A DNA stretch of 64,000 nucleotides. It comes from Ulota crispa (Eukaryota > Streptophyta > Bryopsida > Orthotrichales > Orthotrichaceae). A model generated the notes under the pieces. It saw only the letters and a program-made list of their open reading frames with translations. It searched no databases and had not been told where the DNA came from. Of the stretch, positions 20,691-33,520 are shown piece by piece (the stretch's first letter is position 1; every line of letters starts with the position of its first letter). The stretch covers positions 13,578,817-13,642,816 of the forward strand of contig OY987249.1 in NCBI GenBank assembly GCA_963920765.1. The letters run 5' to 3'. A program made the position numbers and the translations under genes.

Positions 20691-23352
20691 TAACTTTGTG
20701 TTGAATAACTTCTTGTTCATTACTTTTGTAAAATCTATGATTTCTACTATTGGTGTTTGGCAGTGGTATAAAATGTGTACTTCAATATTTAAAGTTTTTG
20801 GCACATCATATTGTCTTTGTTCCAAAATTGCTCTAAATTGATGTGTGTCCACATTATTTTGTCCTCTATTTTCACTAAGCATTGAGTTGCATTTTGTCCA
20901 AATTGGATTGTCCTCCATCTATTGCCTCTTGGGGTACTTCCACCATTTGTTGTTGCCTTTGGAATAGATTAACATTTGTGTGGATGCCACAAGCTTGACA
21001 CATTCTCAAACCAACTTCAATCATGTCTCTTCATTGTTTTGACTTCAAATGAGCATGACTTTTCAAAAAACATCTAGTTTGATAGTTTAATTACTCATCT
21101 TTGAGTAGAATAAATGACAAAACAAATAAGACCAAAAAGTAGCATCAAGGTGAGAGATTAGATGATAAGATTATTTAACTTTGCAATCTCTTATAACAAT
21201 ATTCAAAACTAAGTAAGAACATAGATTAAATTAGTTGATACATACAAACAATAAATAAGTTAATCTTGAAAAGACAATAGTGGTTGAAACTTAGAAAGTC
21301 CATAAAAGCACAATTTCAAATTCAAATGAACAAGCATGGATTGGTTGTTTACATACAAGCACTTGTAAATTGATTGTTGATTTATAAGAGAAAATTGGTT
21401 CATTTGGTTGTTGTCATGTACAAGCGCATATTGATCATCTACAAATGCAAAATAATACTCTTATTGTTAACAGAAATTGATAAATTGGTTTTTTACATGT
21501 TCAATTGATTAATATTTACATTAGCATACTAAAGTGTGTATGGAAACATAGATCAAACACAAACTTGGTACCGAAATAATTCAAATATTTAAATATACCA
21601 CAAAAATGTAACTATTGTGTTTTGATAGAATTGCTAATAACACAAATGTATAAGAGAATCATAAGAAAACTTACGTAATACTTTCTTGTTTGAAATAAAA
21701 AAGAACCAATTAAAAACACCATTTTCAAGAATTGTATTGGATTGTTCATTTTTAAAGCATTTTGGGAAGGCTTACATGTAAGAGCTTACAATTAAATTGT
21801 TTAACAAAATATTCTTAGAAATTTTATCCAATAACATAATTGCTTGTACACTTAAAAATGTTTAAACTCCAATATAGTTTTGTCTATTATTCTTATAGTT
21901 TGATTATTTACCAAAAAATATGCATTTTCAACAACAAGAAAGTTATCCTATTATTATGAGATAGTAAATTAAAAATTTAGTAATAGTTTTTCCATTTTGA
22001 AAATGAGTTTTATGAATAAATTGATGACAAAATTTATAATAAATCATTAACTTCAACAATGAAATGAATAATAGCCATCCTAATAGAAAGAATAATGATA
22101 TAGCCAATCAGTTCAAAATTCCTATAATTTTTCTAAGATTATTGAAAGTTTAGTTAAAAAAATTAAATTAAATTGTTCCAATGCTATATTTATTGATAAT
22201 AAATAAAGCCTAATATATCATCACTTTTAATTTGCCAACAAAGACAGCATGATTCTAAAATATCTACATATGTATGTAATTGACAAAATCTTTACTTGTT
22301 CAAATTATATTGAATACATATGACTTTTTGGGAAATTCAAATTTAACAACCAACAAAATCTTACAAAATTTGATGTATACATTTTGCATCACACAAAAAT
22401 AAAATTATTCATGAGGATTATAACAACAAGAAGCTCATGAACTTAAGCCATCATACCTCCAAAACTTGATTAGTACTCAGCAAAATTTCATTAATTTACC
22501 TCTTATAAGTCTTTATAAAGTTAGCTAGTGTTACCACCTAGGATTAACTTATGCCTAAATGCAAACTAAAAAATATTATCAAAATTCAATCAATCATATG
22601 GTATGCTTTTTAGTATTGCATGTGCTTCTTTTTAATTTCTTTGGTATTAAATCACATGATTAAAGAATGTATAGCATTGTAAATCCTATAATATAAAGGA
22701 CAATTAAAATCCTTTAATTTTACTATCATTGAATATAGAATTTTGAAGGAAGAAGATTTCATTTCATAATAACCTTAAAAAATGGATTAAAATATCGAAA
22801 TATGGCAACAAAGTCCATAATACAAAATCAAACTAAAAGATAAAAACATGGATTTTTACAAAAGAAATTTATTCTATAACAAAATATGATCATCTTTAGT
22901 AGTATTGCTTTAATCTTTTATTGGGGCAAAAAGATACAAACATTATGAGTTTTGAGGTGTTCACATAATTCAAAGTGCATAATAGTGCATTGCTAAAGTC
23001 TATATAGAAATACAATTTGTGTTCTATGGAACTTATTGTAATACCAAAAAAATTGAACTAAATACATAGTCAACTTAGAAAATGAATTCCAACTCTTGAT
23101 ATCACTTTCATGGATATCTTGCACATTTGATAAATGAAAAAAAATTGGTTTGATTAGTGGAAGATTGTTAAAAATTGTAGTGATGCACACAAAAATCATT
23201 TTACACTTGAAAAACCATGAAGAAATGCATATGTGCATGAGAAAAAGCACATTTTTTTCAAAAAAACATGCATTGAATCATATGAGTGAAGCACTTGATA
23301 TGCATGCACTATTTTGTGAATTTTTAAAAAATAAGAATAGAATTGGACTTGT
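20691..23352. other. AT-rich intergenic DNA, no assignable feature
   Basis: About 2.7 kb of very AT-rich sequence. ORFs (92, 85 and 68 codons) have low-complexity translations without motifs. It is probably decayed transposon DNA, but no boundary could be drawn. Confidence 0.5.
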
Positions 23353-24304
23353 ATAATCCCAAAAGGACCAAGCCCTTTATTCTTTGAAAATCATTGAAAA
23401 TTGTCACTTTTGGGGGAATGAGTAGAAAGGTATTTTTTCTTTTTTTTGAAAATTTAATTGTAAAATCTTGGCCTAGACTATGGGAGGTACGTGTGGGAAA
23501 AATTTCGGCTCATTCTAGAAATAGAGGAGTGAGATATTGGCATTTGAAGTGAAAAAAAAAGTTTTTTCCTTGCTGCCCAAAAATTTCAGAAGCCTTTGAC
23601 AGCTCCTATATCAAAAAAGTTGCTCTACACAAGGTTGAGGTTTATTTTTCCTATGTAGAAGACCAAGTTAGGTAAATGTGGGAGAATTTTCAAATGAATT
23701 GGAGGTGTGGATCATACTTTGTAAAATCCTGCAATGCCGTAAGGCCATGAAATTTGCATATACACTAGGCAAAGTTGGAGGATGTATGTAAAATTGAGAA
23801 ATTAAAATTACTTTGATCCAAATGGTAAAATCTAAGGAATCTTAGTCTACTACAACCTGGAAAATTTAAAAGTAAAAAAAATACACAAAGAACTCAAAAA
23901 GGTAAAGTGACAAAGTTTACAAGGTGCAAAAAGAATGGAGGTTTGGGAGTCCCATACCTACCCGCAACCTAAAACTTCTCATAACTTTCATCTCATCAAT
24001 CAAAACTGAATGATTTATAGATGTCCATGTATATAAAAATCTAAAGAACCAATTTTAGATTTTTAATTTTTTTAAATACAATTTTGAAATTTTTTTGGGC
24101 TACCCGCCCTTGCCTTTTTTCAGAATTTCATGCATAACTTCTTCAATAAATGTCAGAATGAAGAAAAAATTAGATTCCCACGTAGATCTTTGAATTTCCC
24201 ACCTTCGATAAAAGTTTCAAAAATCACAAAAAATAGATTAGCTAAAGGTACGTGCCCAAAATCCATTTGTCCCCCGCGGGGACAATTGGTCTTGTAAGGG
24301 ATAA
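23353..24304 (-). mobile_element. Family D element, reverse orientation
   Basis: Its plus-strand left end TCCCAAAAGGACCAAGCC corresponds to the right end of the copies ending at 34843 and 63580. Its right end (TTGTCCCCCGCGGGGACAATTGGTC) corresponds to their left end. Both sides carry ATAA (23353-23356 and 24301-24304). Interior blocks match 33.9-34.8 kb throughout, such as the CTCTACACAAGGTTGAGG and GAGTCCCATACC regions. Confidence 0.75.
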
Positions 24305-26620
24305 TATGGCCATATTGACAAAAATTCACTTTGATTTGCATTTGAAAAATTACACACTCCCAACTAATGCAACATATATTATATATCAAAATTTATCACA
24401 CTTTTCTATCACTTTCATTACACTTTTTTAAATGAATTGAACCTAAAATTAAATTTCAAAATTTGACAATGATTGGGAAAATGTTTATGTAAATTTGCAT
24501 TAAATTAGCTTCCTAAAAATCCACTTTCCAATTGAAAAATGTCTTCACAAAAGCATTTGCTTTGTTTTGTTGCTCCTTTGAGACTTGAATTTGAAAAACA
24601 CATAAAGTTATGGCTATCAACAAAGTATTAGTGAAAATGTTGCATTGGCATGTGAAATTTTTTCAAGGAAATCAAAATTTAGGCTACACTATAAGGTGAT
24701 TCTTCATGTACAATGTAAGATGTAGTTAGTTGTAAGAATAAACAATTTTATAAACAACAACCTTTTCATGAATAGTACTCATGAACATGGCCATCAAAAT
24801 AATAAGGCTACCTTTTAGGAGACCATTGCATTACTTATATAGGTCCTATTTTTTTTGCAAAACCTTGTTGTTGTACATTTAGAAACAACATTTTTTTGCT
24901 ATTTCCAAATTCGTGTTCACAAAATTTGGAAATCCAAGGCCAAATTTCTTGTTATGATAAAAGATAAGTTACAAACATTCTTTGTTTTCATGAAATACCC
25001 AAAATGCCCTCAACAAATTGCAATGATTAAACTTTTGAAATTCTTGATATTGTTTATTGTATAGTCCTTTTGAGTTTTTTGTTTACTAGAACCATTAGTA
25101 GGTTTTCTACATATTGTTTCAAAAGTAAATACTTTTCACTTGCCCATCTTCTAGAGTGGAGAGCTTGTTTTCTTTTTAAATTCAACATTTTGTTGAGTGC
25201 ATGTCAATCCACATGAACACTTTCCTACAAAAACTTAGGGGCAATACAATTGCATAGCTTTGTCTAGCATCATTTGTGGATTAAAATAGTGTAAAGTAGG
25301 GAGTTATTGTAATTTAGACATCTAATGCCAACAAAGACATTTTGGAAGTTTATCAAAAGTGAAATATGTTTGTGTTTTTATTAAATATAAACTCAAGAAT
25401 GCTTGGACCCTAAATCCTAGAGGTGATCCTAAAGAACTGAGCCCATTTTTTCTCAAAGAATACTCAAAACTACCATTTCTAGTCAATTGATCCCAAAAAT
25501 AAGTTATTTCTATTTTGTAAACATCTAACCATAGGATTTTGCAACAGATTAATGCAAGAACACATGAACACAACATTCATTAATTTGAGAATAAACTCTA
25601 TTTTGAGACTTTTGAAATTTATGTTCTCAAAAGAGCATTTAATAAACATTCTTTTGAGGATGTAAAAACTCAAAAGATTCAAATTTGAGTTTTTCAAAAT
25701 TAACAAATATTGCATTCATGATGAAACATTTGTGATGTTTGATCACTCAGATTTAGAGATATGATCATTTGAAATTAGTCTAAATTTTTTTTGACCTTTG
25801 CTCAAAATTTTCAAGTTCTTTTGACCACAAGCTGTGAACATTTTTTTGCACCATAGGTGCTAAAGAGATTTGTTCAACATGCTTTAAATCATATTAGTCA
25901 TATCTCCACAAGTTTTCATGAGCAACAACGACATGGAATGCACCATTCATAGCCTTGCAATTTAAACAAGTAATTGAAATTCACATTATATTGAGATCTG
26001 TTGTGAAATAAATTTCAAAAGTTGTTTCTAAAAAAATCAAAGTAGTAAATTGGAAGATAGTATCTTTATTGGCAACCACCAAAATAATTGAAAAAGTACC
26101 AAATTTCTAATAGCTATTGCAACTCAAAGGTTGGTGTTTTTATCTAATATAGTAATATAATAATATAACCATCTAATATATTGTTGCTTTGAATATACTC
26201 CATTAAAGAGTCATGCCTTCATTGGTTACTCTTGAGAGAAGATAATAAAAAATAGCATGCCTGACTTATCCCTCCACTTAAAATTCCCCTCTAATCCTCC
26301 ATAACTTTTGAACAGTAAATCCATTTCAACGAAAAAAATAAAAAATAAAACTATGCCTTGCTTAGCCCTTGCAAAAATCTATCTCAAAAAAAAGATCAAA
26401 ATCCCAATAATAAAAGCTTGCTCAAAATCCACCTTATTCCCCACAAGAACTTTGGGAAAAACATGCAATTTTTGGACTTTTGGATTTTTTGTTTTTTGAA
26501 GAAGATTCACTAAATAGTAAATACATTGTAAAAAACACAAAATTCAAAACTTCCAAACTTGCATTTTCTTCCCAATTTACTTAAAATGGTATTTTTGGTC
26601 CTTTTAGGGGTTAAAGGACC
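24305..26620. other. AT-rich intergenic DNA; ends with an orphan TTAA-type terminus
   Basis: No gene recognised. Near the right edge, GGTCCTTTTAGGGGTTAA (about 26598-26616) is a typical family D/E right terminus. Its left partner was not found, so a truncated element is likely. Confidence 0.45.
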
Positions 26621-26626
26621 GAGCAG

Positions 26627-26840
26627 TCCAAGCTACTATAATACATACTATGTATGCTGTAGTATAACTGGCATTTGTTACCAGCAAAAAAAAATTAATT
26701 TGGAATTTTGACTACCTCACTAAAACAACATTGATCTATATTCTAACTTCTTTGTTAATCTCAAATGTAATAAAGGTGTGAATGCCCTCCAAATACAAAA
26801 AAATTACCCCATATTGTACTGGTAGCAACTAGCAAAGGGG
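26627..26840. mobile_element. Small MITE (family H), copy 1
   Basis: About 200 bp, with blocks shared with 31905-32085 (same strand) and 52075-52272 (opposite strand): GGCATTTGTTACCA, AACATTGATCTATATTCTAA, TGTAATAAAGGTGTG. The termini (GCTACTATAATACAT and GTACTGGTAGC) are weak inverted repeats. Confidence 0.6.
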
Positions 26841-27243
26841 TGCTCAGTGCTTAGTCATTTAAGGGTTAAAGTTGCAATAAATCTGCAACCTTTGAAAGCA
26901 CACAATGGAATATTACATGAGGAATTGAGGACAACTCAAAGTACGTTCAGTTTGACTAATAAGTATTAAAATCCCAACAATTGTATTTGATCTTGAAATA
27001 CCAAACACGGGACACTAAGAAAATCAAATTGCACGGAGAAGGTTCTAAGAAAGTTCAGCGGAGACGGGAGAAGGGCGGGCCCATGCAAGATACAGCCAAC
27101 ATTTTACCCTTCTGCAATTGTCACATTTCTCAGTGCATGCTCATCCTTCATAACCACTTGCCTCCACGTTCATGCCTTGCGTTCACCGCTTTCTTCTGCA
27201 ACTTCTGTGCTTAAGCTAAGCAACGATTCCTCCTATACTTCAA

Positions 27244-28169
27244 TTAACCCCTAAATGCCCAAGAATACCATATTCGTTAATTTTGGGAAAACAGGTGTCC
27301 CATTTTGTACTCCACCTTAAACTCAAAAAGTTATCTTAAACCAGATTCAAAGGTATTAGATTTAGTCTGAGTTACTAAGATTTTTTCCCTCACAAATTTC
27401 TCCTCTCAAGTGAGGGCAAGTGTACAAAAAAAAACGTTGAGCTTGGTTTTAGGAGGCCTCCTAAAACTTTTAGATCAAAATTTGAAAGTCCCAAAATGTA
27501 TCATTTTTCCCAAATTAACAAATATAACATTCAAGGCCTTTTTGAACTTCTTGGCATTTTCAAGAAAGTGAACAATCAACCAACCTTTTCATAAATCTCA
27601 TCAAGTTACTTTAAACTATAACCGTACAAATTTAAAGTTGACATGTTATAGATTACATGGAAATAGAAAACACAACAATATCACTTGTAGTTTGAAAGAT
27701 TATAACGTTTGAACGTGAGGGTGTCAAAATTGCAAAAGTGTCTTGAAGTTTTTTAATCCTCATTTCACATGTCAAATTTAAAAATATGGTCATCAAAAAA
27801 ATATGAGATTTAAGGTCATTACATGTTTAACCTCAACCAATTTACGGTTTTCAAAATCTACTCTTGTATTTTTTTTTAAATGGATTTCTAATGCAGATTT
27901 TTCTCCAAGCTCTAGTGCATTTGAGGCTCATTTTCAAAATCTTCCAACACTAAAAAACTCAAGATTGTAATGGACACCCTTGTACAAAATCATGAATAAA
28001 AAAATCATAAACATTCATTTTGAAAATCAAATTTTTGATGTTGAAAACAAACTTCAAAATAAACTTGTGTTCAACAAAAAAACCCAAATATAGTGATTTG
28101 AAAAGAATAAATTTGTTTTCAAAGTTTTGCAAACACCCAAATTGGGTGCCTTGCGCATTTAGGGGTTAA
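27244..28169 (+). mobile_element. TTAA-bounded element, family E, with nested family B MITE
   Basis: 926 bp, beginning TTAACCCCTAAATGCCC and ending GCGCATTTAGGGGTTAA: 13-bp inverted termini CCCCTAAATGC/GCATTTAGGGG between TTAA tetranucleotides. It is colinear with 51411-52061 (651 bp), and the length difference of 275 bp is explained by the nested MITE (268 bp plus a 4-bp TSD). No transposase ORF. Confidence 0.85.
27264..27531. mobile_element. MITE family B copy, TSD CAAG, nested in a family E element
   Basis: 268 bp with inverted ends AATACCATATTCGTTAATTT and AAATTAACAAATATAACATT. CAAG is duplicated (27260-27263 and 27532-27535). The family E copy at 51.41 kb carries the unoccupied site TGTCCAAGGCC, which confirms the insertion and its target duplication. 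Confidence 0.92.
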
Positions 28170-30040
28170 GTACCTGCAACCAGCAGCATCTAACACACTT
28201 TGGTGAGGACCAGTGCAGGAAATGAAATGAAACTGACATCGGAAGCAACTGGTTTGCACAAGTCTGATGATCTACTGCTGTGAGACCCAGCAAACTGATT
28301 GCTTGCGTACAACTTTTTTGCAGAGGTTGTCAGTACACATTATCTACGTTCATACGTCCTCTTTTTCCCTTTGGATCTCACTGCGCTTTTTTAAAAAAAA
28401 TTGCAGCACAAGTTGGCTACTCGCAGACGTACCACCGCCGTTCCCTGAATCCCAGTCGCGTTTCTCACCTGTTTTTCACCATCATTGTTGTCCATGTTGA
28501 CACAGTGGTCATTGTCTTAATTGCCACCTTTGCTCACGTCGTCAATTTCGCTTTTGTTCAAGAGCATCGATCTTGAGCAATTCGGGCTGCGCGCTAGTGC
28601 GTGAAACTCCTACTTGATCCTAGCTGCTGCTGCAGCAGAAGCTGAACATGAAACTAGTTTGTGCTTGTTGGTTGTAGAATTTGCTGTACATTGCTTTTAG
28701 TTTTCTGAAGGTTACTTGAAGCTCTGCATTAAGAGCCTCAATAAGGTGCATGTGGACGTAGATTAATTGCTAACGTTGTTCTTGAGGACTTTGCAGAACT
28801 TAGTGACTACTCGCGTTTTTAGAAAGCTAAGGATCGCAAGTGAGTTTTCATTGACTTCCATTTTCTAGCACAGAGGGGCCTTTTTCAAAATACAGAGGTT
28901 TGACATTCGCCTTTGAAAGCGTCCGCCCTTTTGTTGTTAGTGTGCAGACTAGGCGGAAGTTACAGTAGTTCTATTATAAGCTAAAACGGAACTTCGGGTA
29001 ATCACGACGTGCGTTTCTGTGGTAGAGAAGGCACTCTGCATCTCCAACCGCTCTGGACAGTCAATCAGGAATAAACTCTATTGAGGGGCCTGAGATTTAG
29101 CAGAGGTCTTAGTCGAGTCTCAATGTGGGCACAACCACTTTGACGATGAAACGACTCTGCTGAACTGTACGAAGCTGCCATATCATCTTGCTAAACTGTG
29201 CACCATGCAGTCTGCTTTTGATCATGGCTCTTGGCCCGGCATTGACGGCTCTACCGAAAGGACATCTTGGTCTTGATCTTCCTGGAGCATCAAGACTTGC
29301 ATGGCTCCCCCTCTTGCTTGGCACTCCTGCCCCCACAGCGCCGCATCAAGGAGCTTTGAGCGATTCGTGTGTCCAATTTTGCGTCTCTTGTTTTTTTAAC
29401 CCTTCTAACGGCAGACGCAATTGCTTAGTGAAAGTCCAATAGCTGAAGGATTCAGGTGTACCAGTTGTTCGAGCAAGCGATCACAGGCCAGTACACATGT
29501 GAGTCCTCTCGCTAGTCGCTACCCTTCGAGAGTGATCTCTGCTTGCTATCTTCCAGTATAGAGTAATTATCAGCGACCCAGGTTTTGTGAGAAGGTGGAA
29601 AATCTTCCACTGGTCTTCAACTTAAACTCGAAGGGGTAGCCATCTATCTGATGCATCGTCAACATGCTGGATCGACTTTGAAGAGTGATCCATAATTCTC
29701 ATTAAGGGAGAACAGTTATCTGCAACGATCAAAACATGCTTGCACTTGTGACATGCACACTCAAGATGTCCCTCAAAAAATTTAGGAGAGTGAAAACGAT
29801 AAATATAATAAGATACAGTAGGTGAGTGAACTAAAAAGCTCCAGGAGCATTGATCGAAATTCACTTTATTGACTTTGACTAGCAAGGTGTGAAATGTGTA
29901 AGCTTTTTTACCAGAACTTAATTGCTCACACCTCAATACTTCATATACTCTCTTTTTTATATTTATAACATTATATCCCAATCCTAGTATTTTCTTGGTC
30001 TCCCACAAAACTGAAAATCTTATTAAACACAAATACGCAA

Positions 30041-30150
30041 TGTTAAGTAATTTGGGAATACATGTAAAGTTGGGACTTTTGGATTTTATAATCTTCATAA
30101 AATCCAAAAGTCCCAGAATTGCATTCTTTTTTCAAATTTCTTAACATCAT
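30041..30150. repeat. Short palindromic MITE-like hairpin
   Basis: The core is a perfect 18-bp inverted repeat, GGGACTTTTGGATTTTAT and ATAAAATCCAAAAGTCCC, with a 7-bp loop. Outer arms (ATGTTAAGTAATTTGGGAA against TTCAAATTTCTTAACAT) extend the fold to about 110 bp. GGGACTTT and AATTTGGGAA echo the subterminal sequence of family B. Confidence 0.75.
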
Positions 30151-31904
30151 GTTTATTGCATTATCAGTCATATGTTGATAATCAATTTAGCATATTAATT
30201 ACAAAGCAGTACTACAAGAGGTTTAGTGCCTTGCAGAAAACTAGCAAAATCACCACTAGAAAGATGAAGATAGTTAGACACCCAGAATTCACATCAAATG
30301 ATCATTAAGTTCAAAGGAATGAACATCAATTTTGTTTACATGACATTATTCTCTTGCCAATGTTTACACTTCATCAGAAAAAATACTGAGAAAAGTAATA
30401 TAGGAAGATTGGTAATGGTTCGAAGTGTGAGATATGTAAAAGCTTTTAGTAAGCATGCAAAGCGGTTACAATTGCTATTCAAGCACTCCTTTATGCCTCT
30501 TAATATCTCAATGTTTGTTTCCTTCTCGGTCCCTATATAGACCTAATGAAATACAGCATTTTATCAACAATGATGTTAATGATAATATCATGAGTCACTC
30601 ACAGTTTTGAGGTCATTCCACCTCACTTTTTTTAATAAAGGAAGGTGGGACTTGTTTGCTTCTTTACAAGCGCCAACCTACTTAAACTTCCTCAATCAAC
30701 GTTACCTTAGACAAAACGACTTTCCATGATAAGATAATTCCCTGACAGAAAAACATTTTCATGAAAATGTAAAGAGGGAAACTCCATTGTTAGTGACTAC
30801 TGAGGTGTTGCTAAAGGTATAAGGATCTAAAGCTCTTAATTATTGCATATTATGCAAAGAAACAAACAGTTCTTGTTGGAACCATCCCTTGACATGTTCA
30901 TTATCTTGTATAGCTGAGAATTATTGCCTGTACTAACTTATGTAATGGACAGTAACTATAAGCAGGAAGGTCTTAGAATAAGAGTTACAATTGAAATTTT
31001 TATTTGCCAAAAAAAAAGTCATAAGCATTCTAAATCAACCACTATTTGACATTTTTGGCCAAATTTTGTTGGATTTATACTGGCTTGTACTGTAGCAACA
31101 GTACAGAAATTGTGAATACAAGGAATCTAGTACTGTACAGTATGTAATTTAGATTTATAGCACATTTAGCAGCGGATCGAGCCACTTTATCGAATTACTA
31201 AATTCTAATATGGGATCAATGCATTTGAGCAAGTCCAAATTTCCTGATCTGACCGCTTTTGAGTCATGGATTCGATTGTAGATACTTGCTGTGAAGTCAA
31301 GTTGTTGTAGGCCAAGAGCAAGCTAGTGATGCGACGGGGTTTCGTTGACGTGCAAATTAGGCATGTTGAAAGCAAGTGGCGACCTAGATTTTTTGATGGT
31401 TTTAACGGTTGGTTGTTAGGGCGCCTGTCATGTCATGTGCACATGCACCCATCATGGGATGTGTAGCTCACACGTGCTATGGTGAATCAATGATAAGTGT
31501 TCAGTTGTCCACAAATGTGGCTTCATCACGTAAACGTCCCATGGGCATAGTAGATACTGGACATTGTTCATGGTTGTCACATTGAGCAAGATTGGCTACA
31601 AGAAAAGCAAATGTACAAAGTGGGCAACACAGATGAATGTTTGTCCACTGTAGTATTCTAGGTTTTTTTAGGGTTTTTGACCTGAAAAAGGAGTAATCTA
31701 TTACTATTAGTTATTTTTGCTGTGCAAAATAACTTTAAATCCATATTTTGACTTCATGTTTACAACAATGAGTGTCACTAACACGTACAAAAAAAGTTTT
31801 TTATTATTGTTTTTATAATCAATTATGAGTTCACTACATTGGACATACATTAGTTCAATCAAGTACTTTGAGCAGACAAGCATGCCAATAAAAGGGGGTC
31901 CAAT
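30151..31904. other. Intergenic DNA, no assignable feature
   Basis: Mixed AT-rich sequence with slightly GC-richer patches near 31160-31560. No coding, RNA or repeat structure was recognised beyond short chance ORFs (80 codons). Confidence 0.45.
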
Positions 31905-32085
31905 GTGACAACAATGGTGTTGCCATATAATTGACATTTGCTACCATCAAGATGTTTTAATTTGGGATCTCAAATAGCTTATTAGAACCACATTGATTTA
32001 TGTTTCAACTTCTTTATTGATGTCAAATGCTATAAAGGTGTGGATCCATTCAAAAATACAAGAAAAATTCTATGTATTGATTTGG
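31905..32085. mobile_element. Small MITE (family H), copy 2
   Basis: Contains GACATTTGCTACCATCAAGA, CACATTGATTTATGTTTCAA and GCTATAAAGGTGTGGATCCA, colinear with copies at 26.63 and 52.08 kb. Termini are not sharply defined. Confidence 0.55.
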
Positions 32086-32217
32086 CTGCAAAACACTTTC
32101 AAATGTTCAAGTGTTAAAAAAACTTCTACTAAATTTTTTAACGCTACATAACAATTTGAACACCAATGCACCAAGCCCCAAGGTGTTAACTTTTAGTTTT
32201 TAAACATTTTTGGTTTT

Positions 32218-32474
32218 AATGCCATATTTGTTAAAAATGGAAAAAGCTTACAAAGCGGGACTTTTGAAGGATTAAGGTGGTCACCTTAATCCAAACTCTA
32301 GCATTTTTTTTGGTACACGTGGCCTCACCTGAGAGGAGGTATTTGCAAGGAAAAAAATCTTATTGGCTTAGACTAAATCTAATACCTTTGAATCTAGTTT
32401 AAAGTGACTATTTTGGATTAAGGTGAGGTACAAAATGGTACCCATCATTTTCCCATTTTAATGAATATGGTGTT
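32218..32474. mobile_element. MITE family B copy, TSD TTTT
   Basis: 257 bp, ends AATGCCATATTTGTTAAAAA and ATTTTAATGAATATGGTGTT, flanked on both sides by TTTT. The interior carries the family block TCACCTGAGAGGAGGTATTT. Confidence 0.85.
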
Positions 32475-33520
32475 TTTTACCTTTGTGGCTATTCAATTTA
32501 ATTAAGCTCAATTTTTTAAAATTGCTATTGTTATTATATTTGTATATTTACTTATCTTCTTTGCTGAGAACATCATGGGGAGTGTTCCTAAACTTTTTAG
32601 TGAAAATTAGATGCATTCGGCTTTATCTCTAGCTAGAGATAATTCAGGCACAATAATTGTTTTGCAAATACAAGTTATTTTGATTCTTCTCAAGTGCAAC
32701 ATCAAAACATCATCTCCTCAAGCTTCTACTAACAACCTTTTAGAAGGCATGCAAAGGATTTTTTTTCAAGCTTTTCATTGTCCTCTTTAAGAAAAAGATT
32801 GTATAGGATACATGTTTTTGTTTATTTTCAAGAAACTCAATAGTTTTATAATGAGCCAATTTATATAATGTCTTATGATAAATGGATTATTCAAAAAGGC
32901 TAGTTTCTTCTATTCAATTTTATGTGATAGTAAGCTTGTTCTGGTTGAAATTTATCTTAAAATTCAACCATGGTTGTCCCATTGGAAAAAGTGCTTGTTT
33001 GCCTACTAGTATATCCCATACATCCAATTGAGCTTTTGTCCATCCAATTTAATAAACTCATAGTTGATTTTTAAAAAAGGTAAAAAGTTTACTAGTTACA
33101 CACATGGTGGCCAATATGAAGCCAAGATGCAGATTTAAAACCATGTCACGTAGTGAAGATAATTTTAAAAAAAATTGTCTTCCTTATTTCTGATCAAAAA
33201 TCCTAAAACACAACATTGGACAATGTTGGACTAACATGCATGCTTGTGTGGTCAAGATTTCTTTTGCCACATATCCCATCTTTTGGCTAGATCTTGTCCA
33301 AAGTAACAATCATGAATCCAACAAATATGTTTAACAAGTCACTAAAATGTATAAGGCAAAACATGAGATTGCTCTTGTTAAAAAAAATGTTTCAAATTTT
33401 GATTTTTTAGTGATAAAATATGCAATGTAAATATGGTTAACACCTTAGATAAGTTCCTATTCACTAAATATGAGATATACATCTAAAACACTAAATGTCT
33501 TCATAGCCATTAGAGCAACT

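Larger units (their letters stand above)
26940..29640. other. Lower-copy, GC-richer island interrupted by a TTAA element
   Basis: 26940-27243 and 28170-29640 differ from the repeats: they are GC-richer, were not matched elsewhere in the window, and contain the TTAA element 27244-28169 between them. They look like a formerly continuous locus. Open stretches exist (29109-29336 minus, 29188-29442 plus, 28267-28576 plus), but none has a recognisable domain or a convincing exon structure. It may be a non-coding RNA gene, UTR sequence or a decayed gene. Confidence 0.4.

Noticed and set aside
28262..28298. Possible C/D snoRNA (TGATGA then CTGA)
   Set aside because: Only about 30 bp between boxes and no terminal stem; the motifs are too short to mean anything alone.
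29622..30107. 161-codon minus ORF
   Set aside because: Its first residues derive from the palindromic repeat at 30041-30150, no domain is recognisable, and composition is AT-rich like the surroundings. A partial exon in its 3' part cannot be excluded.
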